Source of the DNA: Corella eumyota
Lineage: Eukaryota; Chordata; Ascidiacea; Phlebobranchia; Corellidae
Direction: 5' to 3'
Assembly (NCBI GenBank): GCA_963082875.1
Contig: OY720102.1
Span: 11,444,990 to 11,508,989, forward strand
Length of the DNA: 64,000 bases
The notes beneath the pieces were generated by a model, which had not been told where the DNA came from, searched no databases, and was given only the letters and a program-made list of their open reading frames with translations. A program made the translations under genes and the position numbers. Below, one piece after another: positions 23,180-35,177 of the stretch. The first letter of the stretch is position 1. The number at the start of each line of letters is the position of its first letter.

Positions 23180-23298
23180 TGCCTACGACACCCGGTATTC
23201 CCAGGCGGTCACCCATCCAAGTACTAACCGGGCCCGACGTTGCTTAACTTCCCAGATCGGACGAGATGGGGTGTACTCAACGTGGTATGGTCGTAGGC
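23180..23298 (-). rRNA. 5S rRNA, short promoter
   Basis: Consensus gene; 5-bp upstream deletion. Confidence 0.96.
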
Positions 23299-23460
23299 AA
23301 TGTGATGTGCCAACACATTTATCATTAAACATGTATATTTAAAATAAAATAAATGACTTGCATCGCCTAGCAATTATATCAAATATATTAATTTTCAAAA
23401 ATTTCTATAAAAATGACTTATACATAAGGTACTTTCTAATATGCTAAAAAACTTATAAAA

Positions 23461-23579
23461 TGCCTACGACACCCGGTATTCCCAGGCGGTCACCCATCCA
23501 AGTACTAACCGGGCCCGACGTTGCTTAACTTCCCAGATCGGACGAGATGGGGTGTACTCAACGTGGTATGGTCGTAGGC
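23461..23579 (-). rRNA. 5S rRNA
   Basis: Consensus. Confidence 0.96.
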
Positions 23580-23747
23580 AATGTGATGTGGTGAGCCAAC
23601 ACATTTATCATTAACCGTGCATATTTAAAATAAAATAAATGACTTGCGTCCCTTAGAAGTTATATCAAATATATTAATTTTCAAAAATTTTGATAAAAAA
23701 TGACTTCTACATAAAGTACTTTCTAATATGTTATAAAACTTATAAAA

Positions 23748-23866
23748 TTCCTACGATACACGGTATTCCCAGGCGGTCACCCATCCAAGTACTAACCGGG
23801 CCCGACGTTGCTTAACTTCCCAGATCGGACGAGATGGGGTGTACTCAACGTGGTATGGTCGTAGGC
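23748..23866 (-). rRNA. 5S rRNA variant, C118A + G110A + G107U
   Basis: Loses G1-C118 and C9-G110, both ends of helix I. Possible pseudogene. Confidence 0.92.
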
Positions 23867-24034
23867 AATGTGATGTGGTGAGCCAACACATTTATCATTA
23901 ACCGTGTATATTTAAAATAAAATAAATGACTTGCGTCCCTTAGAAGTTATATCAAATATATTAATTTTCAAAAATTTTGATAAAAAATGACTTCTACATA
24001 AAGTACTTTCTAATATGCTATAAAACTTATAAAA

Positions 24035-24153
24035 TGCCTACGACACCCGGTATTCCCAGGCGGTCACCCATCCAAGTACTAACCGGGCCCGACGTTGCTT
24101 AACTTCCCAGATCGGACGAGATGGGGTGTACTCAACGTGGTATGGTCGTAAGC
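24035..24153 (-). rRNA. 5S rRNA, C3U
   Basis: C3U. Confidence 0.96.
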
Positions 24154-24321
24154 AATGTGATGTGGTGAGCCAACACATTTATCATTAACCGTGTATATTT
24201 AAAATAAAATAAATGACTTGCGTCGCTTAGCAATTATATCAAATATATTAGTTTTCAAAAATTTTGATAAAAAATGACTTCTACATAAAGTACTTTCTAA
24301 TATGCTATAAAACTTATAAAA

Positions 24322-24440
24322 TGCCTACGACACCCGGTATTCCCAGGCGGTCACCCATCCAAGTACTAACCGGGCCCGACGTTGCTTAACTTCCCAGATC
24401 GGACGAGATGGGGTGTACTCAACGTGGTATGGTCGTAGGC
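24322..24440 (-). rRNA. 5S rRNA
   Basis: Consensus. Confidence 0.96.
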
Positions 24441-24608
24441 AATGTGATGTGGTGAGCCAACACATTTATCATTAACCGTGTATATTTAAAATAAAATAAA
24501 TGACTTGCGTCTCTTAGCAGTTATATCAAATATATTAATTTTCAAAAATTTTGATAAAAAATGACTTCTACATAAGGTACTTTCTAATATGCTAAAAAAC
24601 TTATAAAA

Positions 24609-24727
24609 TGCCTACGACACCCGGTATTCCCAGGCGGTCACCCATCCAAGTACTAACCGGGCCCGACGTTGCTTAATTTCCCAGATCGGACGAGATGGGG
24701 TGTACTCAACGTGGTATGGTCGTAGGC
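24609..24727 (-). rRNA. 5S rRNA, G51A
   Basis: G51A at the edge of box A; A is also found here in Drosophila-type 5S. Confidence 0.95.
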
Positions 24728-24895
24728 AATGTGATGTGGTGAGCCAACACATTTATCATTAACCGTGTATATTTAAAATAAAATAAATGACTTGCGTTCC
24801 TTAGAAGTTATATCAAATATATTAATTTTCAAAAATTTTGATAAAAAATGACTTCTACATAAAGTACTTTCTAATATGCTATAAAACTTATAAAA

Positions 24896-25014
24896 TGCCT
24901 ACGACACCCGGTATTCCCAGGCGGTCACCCATCCAAGTACTAACCGGGCCCGACGTTGCTTAACTTCCCAGATCGGACGAGATGGGGTGTACTCAACGTG
25001 GTATGGTCGTAAGC
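24896..25014 (-). rRNA. 5S rRNA, C3U
   Basis: C3U but with a P spacer upstream, the one exception to the C3U-Q pairing. Confidence 0.96.
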
Positions 25015-25182
25015 AATGTGATGTGGTGAGCCAACACATTTATCATTAACCGTGTATATTTAAAATAAAATAAATGACTTGCGTCCCTTAGAAGTTATAT
25101 CAAATATATTAATTTTCAAAAATTTTGATAAAAAATGACTTCTACATAAAGTACTTTCTAATATGTTATAAAACTTATAAAA

Positions 25183-25301
25183 TGCCTACGACACCCGGTA
25201 TTCCCAGGCGGTCACCCATCCAAGTACTAACCGGGCCCGACGTTGCTTAACTTCCCAGATCGGACGAGATGGGGTGTACTCAACGTGGTATGGTCGTAGG
25301 C
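25183..25301 (-). rRNA. 5S rRNA
   Basis: Consensus. Confidence 0.96.
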
Positions 25302-25469
25302 AATGTGATGTGGTGAGCCAACACATTTATCATTAACCGTGTATATTTAAAATAAAATAAATGACTTGCGTCGCTTAGCAATTATATCAAATATATTAGT
25401 TTTCAAAAATTTTGATAAAAAATGACTTCTACATAAAGTACTTTCTAATATGCTAAAAAACTTATAAAA

Positions 25470-25588
25470 TGCCTACGACACCCGGTATTCCCAGGCGGTC
25501 ACCCATCCAAGTACTAACCGGGCCCGACGTTGCTTAACTTCCCAAATCGGACGAGATGGGGTGTACTCAACGTGGTATGGTCGTAGGC
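25470..25588 (-). rRNA. 5S rRNA, C44U
   Basis: C44U. Confidence 0.95.
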
Positions 25589-25756
25589 AATGTGATGTGG
25601 TGAGCCAACACATTTATCATTAACCGTGTATATTTAAAATAAAATAAATGACTTGCGTCGCTTAGCAATTATATCAAATATATTAGTTTTCAAAAATTTT
25701 GATAAAAAATGACTTCTACATAAAGTACTTTCTAATATGCTATAAAACTTATAAAA

Positions 25757-25875
25757 TGCCTACGACACCCGGTATTCCCAGGCGGTCACCCATCCAAGTA
25801 CTAACCGGGCCCGACGTTGCTTAACTTCCCAGATCGGACGAGATGGGGTGTACTCAACGTGGTATGGTCGTAGGC
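25757..25875 (-). rRNA. 5S rRNA, short promoter
   Basis: Consensus gene; 5-bp upstream deletion. Confidence 0.96.
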
Positions 25876-26037
25876 AATGTGATGTGCCAACACATTTATC
25901 ATTAAACGTGTATATTTAAAATAAAATAAATGACTTGCGTCGCCTAGCAATTATATCAAATATATTAATTTTCAAAAATTTCTATAAAAATGACTTATAC
26001 ATAAGGTACTTTCTAATATGCTAAAAAACTTATAAAA

Positions 26038-26156
26038 TGCCTACGACACCCGGTATTCCCAGGCGGTCACCCATCCAAGTACTAACCGGGCCCGACGTTG
26101 CTTAACTTCCCAGATCGGACGAGATGGGGTGTACTCAACGTGGTATGGTCGTAGGC
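26038..26156 (-). rRNA. 5S rRNA
   Basis: Consensus. Confidence 0.96.
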
Positions 26157-26324
26157 AATGTGATGTGGTGAGCCAACACATTTATCATTAACCGTGTATA
26201 TTTAAAATAAAATAAATGACTTGCGTCCCTTAGAAGTTATATCAAATATATTAATTTTCAAAAATTTTGATAAAAAATGACTTCTACATAAAGTACTTTC
26301 TAATATGCTATAAAACTTATAAAA

Positions 26325-26443
26325 TGCCTACGACACCCGGTATTCCCAGGCGGTCACCCATCCAAGTACTAACCGGGCCCGACGTTGCTTAACTTCCCAG
26401 ATCGGACGAGATGGGGTGTACTCAACGTGGTATGGTCGTAAGC
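26325..26443 (-). rRNA. 5S rRNA, C3U
   Basis: C3U. Last gene before the 22-kb duplicated block. Confidence 0.96.
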
Positions 26444-26611
26444 AATGTGATGTGGTGAGCCAACACATTTATCATTAACCGTGTATATTTAAAATAAAAT
26501 AAATGACTTGCGTCGCTTAGCAATTATATCAAATATATTAGTTTTCAAAAATTTTGATAAAAAATGACTTCTACATAAAGTACTTTCTAATATGCTATAA
26601 AACTTATAAAA

Positions 26612-26730
26612 TGCCTACGACACCCGGTATTCCCAGGCGGTCACCCATCCAAGTACTAACCGGGCCCGACGTTGCTTAACTTCCCAGATCGGACGAGATG
26701 GGGTGTACTCAACGTGGTATGGTCGTAGGC
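26612..26730 (-). rRNA. 5S rRNA
   Basis: Consensus. First gene of the 22-kb block. Confidence 0.96.
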
Positions 26731-26898
26731 AATGTGATGTGGTGAGCCAACACATTTATCATTAACCGTGTATATTTAAAATAAAATAAATGACTTGCGT
26801 CCCTTAGAAGTTATATCAAATATATTAATTTTCAAAAATTTTGATAAAAAATGACTTCTACATAAAGTACTTTCTAATATGCTATAAAACTTATAAAA

Positions 26899-27017
26899 TG
26901 CCTACGACACCCGGTATTCCCAGGCGGTCACCCATCCAAGTACTAACCGGGCCCGACGTTGCTTAACTTCCCAGATCGGACGAGATGGGGTGTACTCAAC
27001 GTGGTATGGTCGTAGGC
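26899..27017 (-). rRNA. 5S rRNA, short promoter
   Basis: Consensus gene; 5-bp upstream deletion plus the 20-bp spacer deletion. Confidence 0.96.
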
Positions 27018-27094
27018 AATGTGATGTGCCAACACATTTATCATTAAACATGTATATTTAAAATAAAATAAATGACTTGCATCGCCTAGCAATT

Positions 27095-27096
27095 CA
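27095..27096. other. 20-bp spacer deletion, first instance
   Basis: The spacer upstream of the gene at 26899 runs directly from cctagcaatt to caaaaatttc, missing 20 bp, so this unit is 261 bp. Confidence 0.85.
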
Positions 27097-27159
27097 AAAA
27101 TTTCTATAAAAATGACTTATACATAAGGTACTTTCTAATATGCTAAAAAACTTATAAAA

Positions 27160-27278
27160 TGCCTACGACACCCGGTATTCCCAGGCGGTCACCCATCCAA
27201 GTACTAACCGGGCCCGACGTTGCTTAACTTCCCAGATCGGACGAGATGGGGTGTACTCAACGTGGTATGGTCGTAGGC
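27160..27278 (-). rRNA. 5S rRNA
   Basis: Consensus. Confidence 0.96.
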
Positions 27279-27446
27279 AATGTGATGTGGTGAGCCAACA
27301 CATTTATCATTAACCGTGCATATTTAAAATAAAATAAATGACTTGCGTCCCTTAGAAGTTATATCAAATATATTAATTTTCAAAAATTTTGATAAAAAAT
27401 GACTTCTACATAAAGTACTTTCTAATATGTTATAAAACTTATAAAA

Positions 27447-27565
27447 TTCCTACGATACACGGTATTCCCAGGCGGTCACCCATCCAAGTACTAACCGGGC
27501 CCGACGTTGCTTAACTTCCCAGATCGGACGAGATGGGGTGTACTCAACGTGGTATGGTCGTAGGC
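27447..27565 (-). rRNA. 5S rRNA variant, C118A + G110A + G107U
   Basis: Two helix I pairs lost. Possible pseudogene. Confidence 0.92.
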
Positions 27566-27733
27566 AATGTGATGTGGTGAGCCAACACATTTATCATTAA
27601 CCGTGTATATTTAAAATAAAATAAATGACTTGCGTCCCTTAGAAGTTATATCAAATATATTAATTTTCAAAAATTTTGATAAAAAATGACTTCTACATAA
27701 AGTACTTTCTAATATGCTATAAAACTTATAAAA

Positions 27734-27852
27734 TGCCTACGACACCCGGTATTCCCAGGCGGTCACCCATCCAAGTACTAACCGGGCCCGACGTTGCTTA
27801 ACTTCCCAGATCGGACGAGATGGGGTGTACTCAACGTGGTATGGTCGTAAGC
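27734..27852 (-). rRNA. 5S rRNA, C3U
   Basis: C3U. Confidence 0.96.
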
Positions 27853-28020
27853 AATGTGATGTGGTGAGCCAACACATTTATCATTAACCGTGTATATTTA
27901 AAATAAAATAAATGACTTGCGTCGCTTAGCAATTATATCAAATATATTAGTTTTCAAAAATTTTGATAAAAAATGACTTCTACATAAAGTACTTTCTAAT
28001 ATGCTATAAAACTTATAAAA

Positions 28021-28139
28021 TGCCTACGACACCCGGTATTCCCAGGCGGTCACCCATCCAAGTACTAACCGGGCCCGACGTTGCTTAACTTCCCAGATCG
28101 GACGAGATGGGGTGTACTCAACGTGGTATGGTCGTAGGC
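28021..28139 (-). rRNA. 5S rRNA
   Basis: Consensus. Confidence 0.96.
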
Positions 28140-28307
28140 AATGTGATGTGGTGAGCCAACACATTTATCATTAACCGTGTATATTTAAAATAAAATAAAT
28201 GACTTGCGTCTCTTAGCAGTTATATCAAATATATTAATTTTCAAAAATTTTGATAAAAAATGACTTCTACATAAGGTACTTTCTAATATGCTAAAAAACT
28301 TATAAAA

Positions 28308-28426
28308 TGCCTACGACACCCGGTATTCCCAGGCGGTCACCCATCCAAGTACTAACCGGGCCCGACGTTGCTTAATTTCCCAGATCGGACGAGATGGGGT
28401 GTACTCAACGTGGTATGGTCGTAGGC
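28308..28426 (-). rRNA. 5S rRNA, G51A
   Basis: G51A. Confidence 0.95.
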
Positions 28427-28594
28427 AATGTGATGTGGTGAGCCAACACATTTATCATTAACCGTGTATATTTAAAATAAAATAAATGACTTGCGTTCCT
28501 TAGAAGTTATATCAAATATATTAATTTTCAAAAATTTTGATAAAAAATGACTTCTACATAAAGTACTTTCTAATATGCTATAAAACTTATAAAA

Positions 28595-28713
28595 TGCCTA
28601 CGACACCCGGTATTCCCAGGCGGTCACCCATCCAAGTACTAACCGGGCCCGACGTTGCTTAACTTCCCAGATCGGACGAGATGGGGTGTACTCAACGTGG
28701 TATGGTCGTAAGC
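28595..28713 (-). rRNA. 5S rRNA, C3U
   Basis: C3U. Confidence 0.96.
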
Positions 28714-28881
28714 AATGTGATGTGGTGAGCCAACACATTTATCATTAACCGTGTATATTTAAAATAAAATAAATGACTTGCGTCGCTTAGCAATTATATC
28801 AAATATATTAGTTTTCAAAAATTTTGATAAAAAATGACTTCTACATAAAGTACTTTCTAATATGCTATAAAACTTATAAAA

Positions 28882-29000
28882 TGCCTACGACACCCGGTAT
28901 TCCCAGGCGGTCACCCATCCAAGTACTAACCGGGCCCGACGTTGCTTAACTTCCCAGATCGGACGAGATGGGGTGTACTCAACGTGGTATGGTCGTAGGC
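28882..29000 (-). rRNA. 5S rRNA
   Basis: Consensus. Confidence 0.96.
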
Positions 29001-29168
29001 AATGTGATGTGGTGAGCCAACACATTTATCATTAACCGTGTATATTTAAAATAAAATAAATGACTTGCGTCTCTTAGCAGTTATATCAAATATATTAATT
29101 TTCAAAAATTTTGATAAAAAATGACTTCTACATAAGGTACTTTCTAATATGCTAAAAAACTTATAAAA

Positions 29169-29287
29169 TGCCTACGACACCCGGTATTCCCAGGCGGTCA
29201 CCCATCCAAGTACTAACCGGGCCCGACGTTGCTTAACTTCCCAGATCGGACGAGATGGGGTGTACTCAACATGGTATGGTCGTAGGC
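29169..29287 (-). rRNA. 5S rRNA, C17U
   Basis: C17U in helix II, probably a wobble. Confidence 0.95.
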
Positions 29288-29455
29288 AATGTGATGTGGT
29301 GAGCCAACACATTTATCATTAACCGTGTATATTTAAAATAAAATAAATGACTTGCGTTCCTTAGAAGTTATATCAAATATATTAATTTTCAAAAATTTTG
29401 ATAAAAAATGACTTCTACATAAAGTACTTTCTAATATGCTATAAAACTTATAAAA

Positions 29456-29574
29456 TGCCTACGACACCCGGTATTCCCAGGCGGTCACCCATCCAAGTAC
29501 TAACCGGGCCCGACGTTGCTTAACTTCCCAGATCGGACGAGATGGGGTGTACTCAACGTGGTATGGTCTTAGGC
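29456..29574 (-). rRNA. 5S rRNA, C6A
   Basis: C6A. Confidence 0.95.
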
Positions 29575-29742
29575 AATGTGATGTGGTGAGCCAACACATT
29601 TATCATTAACCGTGTATATTTAAAATAAAATAAATGACTTGCGTCCCTTAGAAGTTATATCAAATATATTAATTTTCAAAAATTTTGATAAAAAATGACT
29701 TCTACATAAAGTACTTTCTAATATGTTATAAAACTTATAAAA

Positions 29743-29861
29743 TGCCTACGACACCCGGTATTCCCAGGCGGTCACCCATCCAAGTACTAACCGGGCCCGA
29801 CGTTGCTTAACTTCCCAGATCGGACGAGATGGGGTGTACTCAACGTGGTATGGTCGTAGGC
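29743..29861 (-). rRNA. 5S rRNA
   Basis: Consensus. Confidence 0.96.
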
Positions 29862-30029
29862 AATGTGATGTGGTGAGCCAACACATTTATCATTAACCGT
29901 GTATATTTAAAATAAAATAAATGACTTGCGTCGCTTAGCAATTATATCAAATATATTAGTTTTCAAAAATTTTGATAAAAAATGACTTCTACATAAAGTA
30001 CTTTCTAATATGCTAAAAAACTTATAAAA

Positions 30030-30148
30030 TGCCTACGACACCCGGTATTCCCAGGCGGTCACCCATCCAAGTACTAACCGGGCCCGACGTTGCTTAACTT
30101 CCCAGATCGGACGAGATGGGGTGTACTCAACGTGGTATGGTCGTAGGC
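30030..30148 (-). rRNA. 5S rRNA, short promoter
   Basis: Consensus gene; 5-bp upstream deletion. Confidence 0.96.
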
Positions 30149-30310
30149 AATGTGATGTGCCAACACATTTATCATTAAACGTGTATATTTAAAATAAAAT
30201 AAATGACTTGCGTCGCCTAGCAATTATATCAAATATATTAATTTTCAAAAATTTCTATAAAAATGACTTATACATAAGGTACTTTCTAATATGCTAAAAA
30301 ACTTATAAAA

Positions 30311-30429
30311 TGCCTACGACACCCGGTATTCCCAGGCGGTCACCCATCCAAGTACTAACCGGGCCCGACGTTGCTTAACTTCCCAGATCGGACGAGATGG
30401 GGTGTACTCAACGTGGTATGGTCGTAGGC
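30311..30429 (-). rRNA. 5S rRNA
   Basis: Consensus. Confidence 0.96.
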
Positions 30430-30597
30430 AATGTGATGTGGTGAGCCAACACATTTATCATTAACCGTGCATATTTAAAATAAAATAAATGACTTGCGTC
30501 CCTTAGAAGTTATATCAAATATATTAATTTTCAAAAATTTTGATAAAAAATGACTTCTACATAAAGTACTTTCTAATATGTTATAAAACTTATAAAA

Positions 30598-30716
30598 TTC
30601 CTACGACACACGGTATTCCCAGGCGGTCACCCATCCAAGTACTAACCGGGCCCGACGTTGCTTAACTTCCCAGATCGGACGAGATGGGGTGTACTCAACG
30701 TGGTATGGTCGTAGGC
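30598..30716 (-). rRNA. 5S rRNA variant, C118A + G107U
   Basis: C118A, G107U. Possible pseudogene. Confidence 0.92.
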
Positions 30717-30884
30717 AATGTGATGTGGTGAGCCAACACATTTATCATTAACCGTGTATATTTAAAATAAAATAAATGACTTGCGTCCCTTAGAAGTTAT
30801 ATCAAATATATTAATTTTCAAAAATTTTGATAAAAAATGACTTCTACATAAAGTACTTTCTAATATGCTATAAAACTTATAAAA

Positions 30885-31003
30885 TGCCTACGACACCCGG
30901 TATTCCCAGGCGGTCACCCATCCAAGTACTAACCGGGCCCGACGTTGCTTAACTTCCCAGATCGGACGAGATGGGGTGTACTCAACGTGGTATGGTCGTA
31001 GGC
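30885..31003 (-). rRNA. 5S rRNA
   Basis: Consensus gene; upstream gtggcgag marker. Confidence 0.96.
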
Positions 31004-31171
31004 AATGTGATGTGGCGAGCCAACACATTTATCATTAACCGTGCATATTTAAAATAAAATAAATGACTTGCGTCCCTTAGAAGTTATATCAAATATATTA
31101 ATTTTCAAAAATTTTGATAAAAAATGACTTCTACATAAAGTACTTTCTAATATGTTATAAAACTTATAAAA

Positions 31172-31290
31172 TTCCTACGACACACGGTATTCCCAGGCGG
31201 TCACCCATCCAAGTACTAACCGGGCCCGACGTTGCTTAACTTTCCAGATCGGACGAGATGGGGTGTACTCAACGTGGTATGGTCGTAGGC
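31172..31290 (-). rRNA. 5S rRNA variant, C118A + G107U + G48A
   Basis: The double variant plus G48A. Possible pseudogene. Confidence 0.92.
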
Positions 31291-31458
31291 AATGTGATGT
31301 GGTGAGCCAACACATTTATCATTAACCGTGTATATTTAAAATAAAATAAATGACTTGCGTCCCTTAGAAGTTATATCAAATATATTAATTTTCAAAAATT
31401 TTGATAAAAAATGACTTCTACATAAAGTACTTTCTAATATGCTATAAAACTTATAAAA

Positions 31459-31577
31459 TGCCTACGACACCCGGTATTCCCAGGCGGTCACCCATCCAAG
31501 TACTAACCGGGCCCGACGTTGCTTAACTTCCCAGATCGGACGAGATGGGGTGTACTCAACGTGGTATGGTCGTAAGC
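31459..31577 (-). rRNA. 5S rRNA, C3U
   Basis: C3U. Confidence 0.96.
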
Positions 31578-31745
31578 AATGTGATGTGGTGAGCCAACAC
31601 ATTTATCATTAACCGTGTATATTTAAAATAAAATAAATGACTTGCGTCGCTTAGCAATTATATCAAATATATTAGTTTTCAAAAATTTTGATAAAAAATG
31701 ACTTCTACATAAAGTACTTTCTAATATGCTATAAAACTTATAAAA

Positions 31746-31864
31746 TGCCTACGACACCCGGTATTCCCAGGCGGTCACCCATCCAAGTACTAACCGGGCC
31801 CGACGTTGCTTAACTTCCCAGATCGGACGAGATGGGGTGTACTCAACGTGGTATGGTCGTAGGC
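31746..31864 (-). rRNA. 5S rRNA
   Basis: Consensus. Confidence 0.96.
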
Positions 31865-32032
31865 AATGTGATGTGGTGAGCCAACACATTTATCATTAAC
31901 CGTGTATATTTAAAATAAAATAAATGACTTGCGTCTCTTAGCAGTTATATCAAATATATTAATTTTCAAAAATTTTGATAAAAAATGACTTCTACATAAG
32001 GTACTTTCTAATATGCTAAAAAACTTATAAAA

Positions 32033-32151
32033 TGCCTACGACACCCGGTATTCCCAGGCGGTCACCCATCCAAGTACTAACCGGGCCCGACGTTGCTTAA
32101 CTTCCCAGATCGGACGAGATGGGGTGTACTCAACGTGGTATGGTCGTAGGC
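32033..32151 (-). rRNA. 5S rRNA
   Basis: Consensus gene; upstream gtagtgag marker. Confidence 0.96.
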
Positions 32152-32319
32152 AATGTGATGTAGTGAGCCAACACATTTATCATTAACCGTGTATATTTAA
32201 AATAAAATAAATGACTTGCGTTCCTTAGAAGTTATATCAAATATATTAATTTTCAAAAATTTTGATAAAAAATGACTTCTACATAAAGTACTTTCTAATA
32301 TGCTATAAAACTTATAAAA

Positions 32320-32438
32320 TGCCTACGACACCCGGTATTCCCAGGCGGTCACCCATCCAAGTACTAACCGGGCCCGACGTTGCTTAACTTCCCAGATCGG
32401 ACGAGATGGGGTGTACTCAACGTGGTATGGTCTTAGGC
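32320..32438 (-). rRNA. 5S rRNA, C6A
   Basis: C6A. Confidence 0.95.
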
Positions 32439-32606
32439 AATGTGATGTGGTGAGCCAACACATTTATCATTAACCGTGTATATTTAAAATAAAATAAATG
32501 ACTTGCGTCCCTTAGAAGTTATATCAAATATATTAATTTTCAAAAATTTTGATAAAAAATGACTTCTACATAAAGTACTTTCTAATATGTTATAAAACTT
32601 ATAAAA

Positions 32607-32725
32607 TGCCTACGACACCCGGTATTCCCAGGCGGTCACCCATCCAAGTACTAACCGGGCCCGACGTTGCTTAACTTCCCAGATCGGACGAGATGGGGTG
32701 TACTCAACGTGGTATGGTCGTAGGC
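32607..32725 (-). rRNA. 5S rRNA
   Basis: Consensus. Confidence 0.96.
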
Positions 32726-32893
32726 AATGTGATGTGGTGAGCCAACACATTTATCATTAACCGTGTATATTTAAAATAAAATAAATGACTTGCGTCGCTT
32801 AGCAATTATATCAAATATATTAGTTTTCAAAAATTTTGATAAAAAATGACTTCTACATAAAGTACTTTCTAATATGCTAAAAAACTTATAAAA

Positions 32894-33012
32894 TGCCTTC
32901 GACACCCGGTATTCCCAGGCGGTCACCCATCCAAGTACTAACCGGGCCCGACGTTGCTTAACTTCCCAGATCGGACGAGATGGGGTGTACTCAACGTGGT
33001 ATGGTCGTAGGC
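32894..33012 (-). rRNA. 5S rRNA, U114A
   Basis: U114A faces A5 in helix I. The change also removes a chance stop, which opens a meaningless 88-codon frame across the gene. Confidence 0.94.
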
Positions 33013-33180
33013 AATGTGATGTGGTGAGCCAACACATTTATCATTAACCGTGTATATTTAAAATAAAATAAATGACTTGCGTCGCTTAGCAATTATATCA
33101 AATATATTAGTTTTCAAAAATTTTGATAAAAAATGACTTCTACATAAAGTACTTTCTAATATGCTATAAAACTTATACAA

Positions 33181-33299
33181 TGCCTACGACACCCGGTATT
33201 CCCAGGCGGTCACCCATCCAAGTACTAACCGGGCCCGACGTTGCTTAACTTCCCAGATCGGACGAGATGGGGTGTACTCAACGTGGTATGGTCGTAGGC
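33181..33299 (-). rRNA. 5S rRNA, broken T-run, short promoter
   Basis: Gene body consensus, but TTTT after the 3' end reads TTGT, and the 5-bp upstream deletion is present. Confidence 0.94.
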
Positions 33300-33461
33300 A
33301 ATGTGATGTGCCAACACATTTATCATTAAACATGTATATTTAAAATAAAATAAATGACTTGCGTCGCCTAGCAATTATATCAAATATATTAATTTTCAAA
33401 AATTTCTATAAAAATGACTTATACATAAGGTACTTTCTAATATGCTAAAAAACTTATAAAA

Positions 33462-33580
33462 TGCCTACGACACCCGGTATTCCCAGGCGGTCACCCATCC
33501 AAGTACTAACCGGGCCCGACGTTGCTTAACTTCCCAGATCGGACGAGATGGGGTGTACTCAACGTGGTATGGTCTTAGGC
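33462..33580 (-). rRNA. 5S rRNA, C6A
   Basis: C6A. Confidence 0.95.
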
Positions 33581-33748
33581 AATGTGATGTGGTGAGCCAA
33601 CACATTTATCATTAACCGTGTATATTTAAAATAAAATAAATGACTTGCGTCCCTTAGAAGTTATATCAAATATATTAATTTTCAAAAATTTTGATAAAAA
33701 ATGACTTCTACATAAAGTACTTTCTAATATGTTATAAAACTTATAAAA

Positions 33749-33867
33749 TGCCTACGACACCCGGTATTCCCAGGCGGTCACCCATCCAAGTACTAACCGG
33801 GCCCGACGTTGCTTAACTTCCCAGATCGGACGAGATGGGGTGTACTCAACGTGGTATGGTCGTAGGC
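33749..33867 (-). rRNA. 5S rRNA
   Basis: Consensus. Confidence 0.96.
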
Positions 33868-34035
33868 AATGTGATGTGGTGAGCCAACACATTTATCATT
33901 AACCGTGTATATTTAAAATAAAATAAATGACTTGCGTCGCTTAGCAATTATATCAAATATATTAGTTTTCAAAAATTTTGATAAAAAATGACTTCTACAT
34001 AAAGTACTTTCTAATATGCTAAAAAACTTATAAAA

Positions 34036-34154
34036 TGCCTTCGACACCCGGTATTCCCAGGCGGTCACCCATCCAAGTACTAACCGGGCCCGACGTTGCT
34101 TAACTTCCCAGATCGGACGAGATGGGGTGTACTCAACGTGGTATGGTCGTAGGC
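34036..34154 (-). rRNA. 5S rRNA, U114A
   Basis: U114A. Confidence 0.94.
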
Positions 34155-34322
34155 AATGTGATGTGGTGAGCCAACACATTTATCATTAACCGTGTATATT
34201 TAAAATAAAATAAATGACTTGCGTCGCTTAGCAATTATATCAAATATATTAGTTTTCAAAAATTTTGATAAAAAATGACTTCTACATAAAGTACTTTCTA
34301 ATATGCTATAAAACTTATACAA

Positions 34323-34441
34323 TGCCTACGACACCCGGTATTCCCAGGCGGTCACCCATCCAAGTACTAACCGGGCCCGACGTTGCTTAACTTCCCAGAT
34401 CGGACGAGATGGGGTGTACTCAACGTGGTATGGTCGTAGGC
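34323..34441 (-). rRNA. 5S rRNA, broken T-run, short promoter
   Basis: TTGT in place of TTTT; 5-bp upstream deletion. Confidence 0.94.
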
Positions 34442-34603
34442 AATGTGATGTGCCAACACATTTATCATTAAACATGTATATTTAAAATAAAATAAATGAC
34501 TTGCGTCGCCTAGCAATTATATCAAATATATTAATTTTCAAAAATTTCTATAAAAATGACTTATACATAAAGTACTTTCTAATATGCTAAAAAACTTATA
34601 AAA

Positions 34604-34722
34604 TGCCTACGACACCCGGTATTCCCAGGCGGTCACCCATCCAAGTACTAACCGGGCCCGACGTTGCTTAACTTCCCAGATCGGACGAGATGGGGTGTAC
34701 TCAACGTGGTATGGTCGTAGGC
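34604..34722 (-). rRNA. 5S rRNA
   Basis: Consensus. Confidence 0.96.
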
Positions 34723-34890
34723 AATGTGATGTGGTGAGCCAACACATTTATCATTAACCGTGCATATTTAAAATAAAATAAATGACTTGCGTCCCTTAGA
34801 AGTTATATCAAATATATTAATTTTCAAAAATTTTGATAAAAAATGACTTCTACATAAAGTACTTTCTAATATGTTATAAAACTTATAAAA

Positions 34891-35009
34891 TTCCTACGAC
34901 ACACGGTATTCCCAGGCGGTCACCCATCCAAGTACTAACCGGGCCCGACGTTGCTTAACTTCCCAGATCGGACGAGATGGGGTGTACTCAACGTGGTATG
35001 GTCGTAGGC
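34891..35009 (-). rRNA. 5S rRNA variant, C118A + G107U
   Basis: C118A, G107U. Possible pseudogene. Confidence 0.92.
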
Positions 35010-35177
35010 AATGTGATGTGGTGAGCCAACACATTTATCATTAACCGTGTATATTTAAAATAAAATAAATGACTTGCGTCGCTTAGCAATTATATCAAAT
35101 ATATTAGTTTTCAAAAATTTTGATAAAAAATGACTTCTACATAAAGTACTTTCTAATATGCTAAAAAACTTATAAAA

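Larger units (their letters stand above)
21464..24895 (-). repeat. 12-unit block, copy 1
   Basis: Twelve units with the variant order consensus, C44U, short, ... C118A/G110A/G107U ... G51A. They recur at 25183-28594 with offset 3,719 bp, which becomes 3,699 after a 20-bp deletion in the second copy. Confidence 0.83.
25183..28594 (-). repeat. 12-unit block, copy 2
   Basis: Second copy of 21464-24895, 20 bp shorter because of the spacer deletion near 27095. Confidence 0.83.
32320..34603 (-). repeat. 4-unit tandem duplication, 2 x 1,142 bp
   Basis: Order C6A, consensus, U114A, broken-terminator short unit occurs at 32320-33461 and again at 33462-34603. The pair is carried over into the 22-kb copy at 54354-56637. 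Confidence 0.87.

Noticed and set aside
32771-33037. 88-codon open frame on the minus strand, repeated at 33913, 39076, 40792, 43656, 54805, 55947 and 61110
   Set aside because: It reads through the 5S gene. It is open only in the eight U114A units, where the base change removes a stop; more than 200 sister units lack it. No protein family is recognisable.
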